Below are positions 6,524-9,007 of a stretch of 9,007 nt of DNA, in pieces. Source of the stretch: Thermodesulfobacteriota bacterium (GTDB lineage Bacteria; Desulfobacterota; Syntrophobacteria; BM002). A model generated the notes under the pieces. That model ran no database searches. It had not been told where the DNA came from and was given only the letters and a program-made list of their open reading frames with translations. The stretch lies in contig CAMYLW010000048.1 of NCBI GenBank assembly GCA_947259475.1, positions 1 to 9,007 of the forward strand, read 5' to 3'. The first letter of the stretch is position 1. Each line of letters opens with the position of its first letter. Position numbers and translations under genes: made by a program.

Positions 6524-6934
6524 CTATTTCTTCTTCCTAGATCCTTTACTCGCCCCAACCTTCTCCGTCATCTTCTCATAATACAACTGTTTCTCTTCCC
6601 ACTGCACTGAGCCGTTTCGCATCGTGTTCAACTTCATTATGAGATAATTGATCTTCTTGATCTGGCGATACTTGGCTCTCTCGTCTTTTAGTGAGCTCAG
6701 TAATTCTTCGGCGGTTCTGATTGCCTTTTTCAACTCTAGCTCTGGAGGCAGGCAGTCAGCGTTCTTCAATATTTTATAGGCTAAACGAAGATCATCTGGG
6801 ATTTGTCGGTCGTCTTCCAGATTGAGCGGCTTCCCACTGCCAGGGAGATTGTCGAATTCACCGCGCTGTATCGCCTCGTTAATTCGTTTCTCGGCTACCC
6901 GTTCCAAAGCTGCAAGAACATTCTTCTTAGACAT
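6524..6934 (-). CDS. DUF1992 / DnaJ-C28-like small protein
   Basis: This 136-residue protein matches the DUF1992 family (related to a conserved domain of DNAJC28, but without a J domain). The diagnostic core is AIQRGEFDNLPGSGKPL at 21-37, followed by IPDDLRLAYKILKN (45-58) and LPPELEL (62-68). The C-terminal half is charged and helical and ends in a basic GSRKKK tail. No catalytic residues are known to me for this family and its cellular role is not established. No membrane segment or signal peptide is seen. The ATG at 6934 has GAGGA about ten bases upstream. It lies 54 bases after the HD-GYP gene on the same strand, so the two may be co-transcribed, but nothing links it functionally to hydrogenase maturation. 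Confidence 0.9.
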   Translation of the reverse strand: MSKKNVLAALERVAEKRINEAIQRGEFDNLPGSGKPLNLEDDRQIPDDLRLAYKILKNADCLPPELELKKAIRTAEELLSSLKDERAKYRQIKKINYLIMKLNTMRNGSVQWEEKQLYYEKMTEKVGASKGSRKKK

Positions 6935-6954
6935 TCTTTACACATCCTCTTCAC

Positions 6955-6989
6955 TGCTTGCTGTGTACTGCCTACTGCCTGCTGTTCCT
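6955..6989. repeat. TGNNTNC heptad array between HD-GYP and DUF1992 genes
   Basis: Five 7-base units beginning TG (tgcttgc, tgtgtac and variants, two of them starting tgcct) occupy 35 bases and end at the first base of the HD-GYP stop codon. The array makes up most of the 54-base spacer. Confidence 0.55.
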
Positions 6990-8494
6990 TAGGTCACTCC
7001 TTCATAGAGCTTTTTGCTTACAAACAAGTCTACCAGATCACGATCCAGTTTTCCCGCTTCGGCTTCCTTGATCAGGTGCTGCAAAGCCTCTTGTACCGGC
7101 ATCGCACCTCGGTAAGGACGGTCGCTCGCGGTAAGTGCATCGTAGACGTCTGCGATACCCAGGATGCGTGCCTGGATCGTAATGTCTGAAGCAGTAAGAC
7201 CAAGGGGATACCCCGAGCCATCCAGTTTTTCGTGATGGGCCGCAGCGATCACTGGGATACGTTCGAGATCGTTGGTAAAAGGAATTTTATTGATAATATT
7301 CAGCGTCTGGAGCACGTGTCCTCGGACTTCCTGGAACTCCTTACCGGTAAGGTTTCCTGAAGGTAAGCTCAGGTGATGAACCTCCTCCTCGCTGAGATAG
7401 GCCCTCACCTCGCCCCGAGCATTTCGGAAACTTTCTGTCTGGATTTCCTCGATTCGCCGGATTTCCTCAGAACTGAGTCGCGTTGCCTTGTTGATTCTCC
7501 TGATGAATCCCAAGTCCTCATCAACTTCCCGCAGTCTCCTTTCAAGTTCAGCATGGTCAGTTTCTTTTGAGCCTCCTTCAGCTCTCCGCTGGCGTTCAAA
7601 GTCTCTGGCCACAGCCAATTTGATTGCTTCAAATCGAGTCGAGATTAGTTCCATTGAGGCGGGAGTAAGACGGTCAACCCTTTCCAGCAACTCTTCCCGC
7701 ACTCCGATCTTACCTATGTCATGAAGCCAGGACGCGTAGTTGAGCTCCTCCAGTTCCTTGTCGCTGAAAAACACATCCGTCAGAGTCCCCTCGGTTTCCT
7801 CATTGGCCGACCGGGCCAGCCGCATGGAATAGGTGGCCACTCGGCGAGAGTGCCCAGCGGTATGAGGACTTCTGGCATCGATTGCAGAAGCCGAATACCT
7901 CACCAGGGCCGCAAAAATCTCATGAACGGCATTAATGAGACGAGCATTCTGGATGGTAGCGGCTGCCTGTGAGGCAAGTGATGCCACCAAATCCTCTTGC
8001 TCGCTGTCAAACACGGCAACATTGTTCTGTTTGTCCAAGGAATTGATTAGTTGAAGTACTCCGAGAATTTCATTCTGCTGGGTCCGTATTGGCACCACAA
8101 GCATAGATCTGGTGCGGTAGCGGTTGCGGTCATCAAAGGCCGGGTTGAAACGGTATTCTTCGTCTCCGGTGAGATCGTAAACATCAGAGATGTTCAATGT
8201 CTCTCCGGTAATTGCCACGTAGCCTGCGATGCTGGTTTTATCCAATGGCATGGGATAAGGTCTAAACGATTCGTAGACTTCATTCTTGCGGGCTGCTAGG
8301 GTGTCATTTTGCGCTACCTCGAATCGTATTTGGTTTCTGTCTACGCTATAGAGACTTCCTGCGTCAGCCCTAGTAAAACCACGAACCTCACGGACAATGA
8401 GCTCCAACAGAGTCGGCAGGTGAGTTTCGCTGGTAAGGGCAATACCAATCTGGTTGAGTCTCTTGATCTGTTCTTTGAGCTTATGATCTGACAA
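6989..8494 (-). CDS. GAF and HD-GYP domain protein, probable cyclic-di-GMP phosphodiesterase
   Basis: HD-GYP proteins hydrolyse the second messenger cyclic di-GMP; the GAF domain probably senses a small ligand. The 501-residue protein is predicted cytosolic, with no signal peptide or membrane helix visible. The GAF domain covers about 20-190, including the RSMLVVPI strand (129-136) and LGVLQLIN (144-151). The HD-GYP part starts near 200 with HTAGHS (211-216), HD at 258-259 and GKIG (261-264), then GHV with His393, HHEKLDGSGYP (420-430) and ADVYDALTASDRPYR (448-462). The catalytic metal ligands therefore appear complete. About 160 residues separate HD from HHE, roughly 100 more than in simple HD-GYP domains, and the extra part is charged and helical. 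I recall similar insertions in other GAF/HD-GYP proteins. The start is TTG, fixed by an in-frame stop just upstream. Confidence 0.93.
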   Translation of the reverse strand: MSDHKLKEQIKRLNQIGIALTSETHLPTLLELIVREVRGFTRADAGSLYSVDRNQIRFEVAQNDTLAARKNEVYESFRPYPMPLDKTSIAGYVAITGETLNISDVYDLTGDEEYRFNPAFDDRNRYRTRSMLVVPIRTQQNEILGVLQLINSLDKQNNVAVFDSEQEDLVASLASQAAATIQNARLINAVHEIFAALVRYSASAIDARSPHTAGHSRRVATYSMRLARSANEETEGTLTDVFFSDKELEELNYASWLHDIGKIGVREELLERVDRLTPASMELISTRFEAIKLAVARDFERQRRAEGGSKETDHAELERRLREVDEDLGFIRRINKATRLSSEEIRRIEEIQTESFRNARGEVRAYLSEEEVHHLSLPSGNLTGKEFQEVRGHVLQTLNIINKIPFTNDLERIPVIAAAHHEKLDGSGYPLGLTASDITIQARILGIADVYDALTASDRPYRGAMPVQEALQHLIKEAEAGKLDRDLVDLFVSKKLYEGVT

Positions 8495-8502
8495 AACGAT
8501 TT

Positions 8503-8508
8503 TCCTTT
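8503..8508 (-). promoter_or_regulatory. Ribosome-binding site fixing the TTG start
   Basis: On the minus strand AAAGGA lies eight bases before the TTG at 8494. An in-frame TAA overlaps the same stretch (8507-8509) and no ATG or GTG lies between it and the TTG. The first internal ATG would remove most of the GAF domain. TTG is therefore the only start that keeps the domain whole. Confidence 0.7.
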
Positions 8509-8537
8509 ATTATTCAAAAAATTCAGAATCCAGGTGT

Positions 8538-8551
8538 AAACGGTAAATCGT
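8538..8551. repeat. aaacggt/aaatc word shared with the hypB-hypA gap
   Basis: The 12-base run aaacggtaaatc, here followed by gt, also occurs at 5804-5815 in the hypB-hypA spacer. Nearby, AACGGT and ACCGTT form a short 6-bp inverted repeat around it. Confidence 0.4.
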
Positions 8552-8580
8552 TGAAACCGTTGAAGTCGTCTATCATAGAG

Positions 8581-8649
8581 GTCAGAAGTCGGAGATCAGA
8601 GATCAGCTTTACCCCTGATCTCTGACCTCTGATTTCTGCCAGCTGTATT
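8581..8649. repeat. Paired heptad arrays forming a 24-bp hairpin
   Basis: Bases 8583-8606 pair with 8615-8638 at 21 of 24 positions around an 8-base loop. The three mismatches are all transitions, so each can be a G-U wobble in RNA of one strand or the other. Both arms are heptad arrays: the left arm has units such as atcagag, and the right side has five units beginning CTG (8615-8649). The hairpin lies just after the stop of the MoeA-like gene and before the HD-GYP gene, where it could end or protect the upstream transcript. No T-run follows. Confidence 0.7.
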
Positions 8650-8672
8650 TCCCTTTGCTCTATGCCTTCTCG

Positions 8673-9007
8673 CTATTCAGTTTCTTCCCCCCCTACCCCG
8701 GAACCCATTATGCGACCGGTATCCCGTATGTCGTAGCCGCCCAGCGCCATTACCTGATTTTTAAATTCTCGGGTAGCAATGACCTGGAGAAGACTTTGCA
8801 CCAGTGGATTATCATAATGGACGGCGGGAATCACCAGATCATATCGTTCAGTGGTTACCGGGATAAAATCGAGATTCAAGGCCTGGGCCGCCGCATGAAT
8901 TCCCATACCCACATCACAACTGCCACTCAACACATCCACTGCCACAGCCATGTGGGTGTACTCTTCCCGTTGATAACCATCAATGGTAGCAGGATCAATG
9001 CCCAATT
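8673..9007 (-). CDS. MoeA-type periplasmic-binding-protein-like domain, C-terminal part (5' end outside window)
   Basis: The 110 visible residues match the C-terminal half of the PBP-like domain found fused to molybdopterin molybdenumtransferase MoeA or to helix-turn-helix regulators. Characteristic stretches are GYQREEYTHMAVAVDVLSG (9-27), DVGMGIHAAAQALNLDFIPV (31-50), ERYDLVIP (53-60) and the ending FKNQVMALGGYD. This domain is thought to bind a small ligand, perhaps an oxyanion or cofactor, in the cytoplasm. The frame is open to the window edge and TTG at 9003-9005 is inside the domain, so the real start is beyond the window. Which protein carries the domain cannot be decided here; a MoeA fusion is most likely, and a ModE-like regulator is the alternative. 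The last residues (GEETE) are acidic. Confidence 0.8.
   Translation of the reverse strand, partial: LGIDPATIDGYQREEYTHMAVAVDVLSGSCDVGMGIHAAAQALNLDFIPVTTERYDLVIPAVHYDNPLVQSLLQVIATREFKNQVMALGGYDIRDTGRIMGSGVGGEETE

Noticed and set aside
8511..8545. Promoter upstream of the HD-GYP gene (TTTACA with AATAAT on the minus strand)
   Set aside because: The best pairing of the boxes has about 20 bases of spacing and the stretch is generally AT-rich, so it is not distinguishable from chance.
9003..9005. TTG as the start of the MoeA-like gene
   Set aside because: It falls inside the PBP-like domain and the frame is open to the window edge, so the gene almost certainly begins outside.

Overview
The window reads as chromosomal DNA of an anaerobic or facultative bacterium of roughly even base composition. 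The gene set and the word-like intergenic repeats resemble what I know of Desulfobacterota (former deltaproteobacteria). That placement is inference, because no rRNA or marker gene is present.

Nearly all genes lie on the minus strand. From high to low coordinates they are: the 3' end of a gene with a MoeA-type periplasmic-binding-protein-like domain (8673 to window end); a GAF plus HD-GYP cyclic-di-GMP phosphodiesterase (6989-8494, TTG start); a small DUF1992/DnaJ-C28-like protein (6524-6934); and the [NiFe]-hydrogenase maturation set hypA, hypB, hypF, hypD, hypE (6308 down to 170). A short reading-frame tail on the plus strand (1-54) is probably the end of a convergent gene.

The Hyp proteins make and insert the NiFe(CN)2CO site of [NiFe] hydrogenase. 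HypF and HypE turn carbamoyl phosphate into the cyanide ligand, HypD (normally with HypC) assembles Fe(CN)2CO, and HypA and HypB deliver nickel. All five proteins keep their diagnostic residues. hypC, which often sits beside hypD, is not present: the 252-base hypF-hypD gap holds repeats and no HypC-like frame. No hydrogenase structural gene is in the window.

The most unusual signal lies between the genes. Nearly every gap carries degenerate tandem arrays with a 7-base period (8-base in two cases), each gap with a different word. Several are arranged as long inverted repeats (24-bp and 35-bp stems), and two gaps also carry GC-rich mini-hairpins with GNA triloops. These arrays have widened the spacing inside what would normally be a tight hyp operon; only hypB and hypF still overlap.
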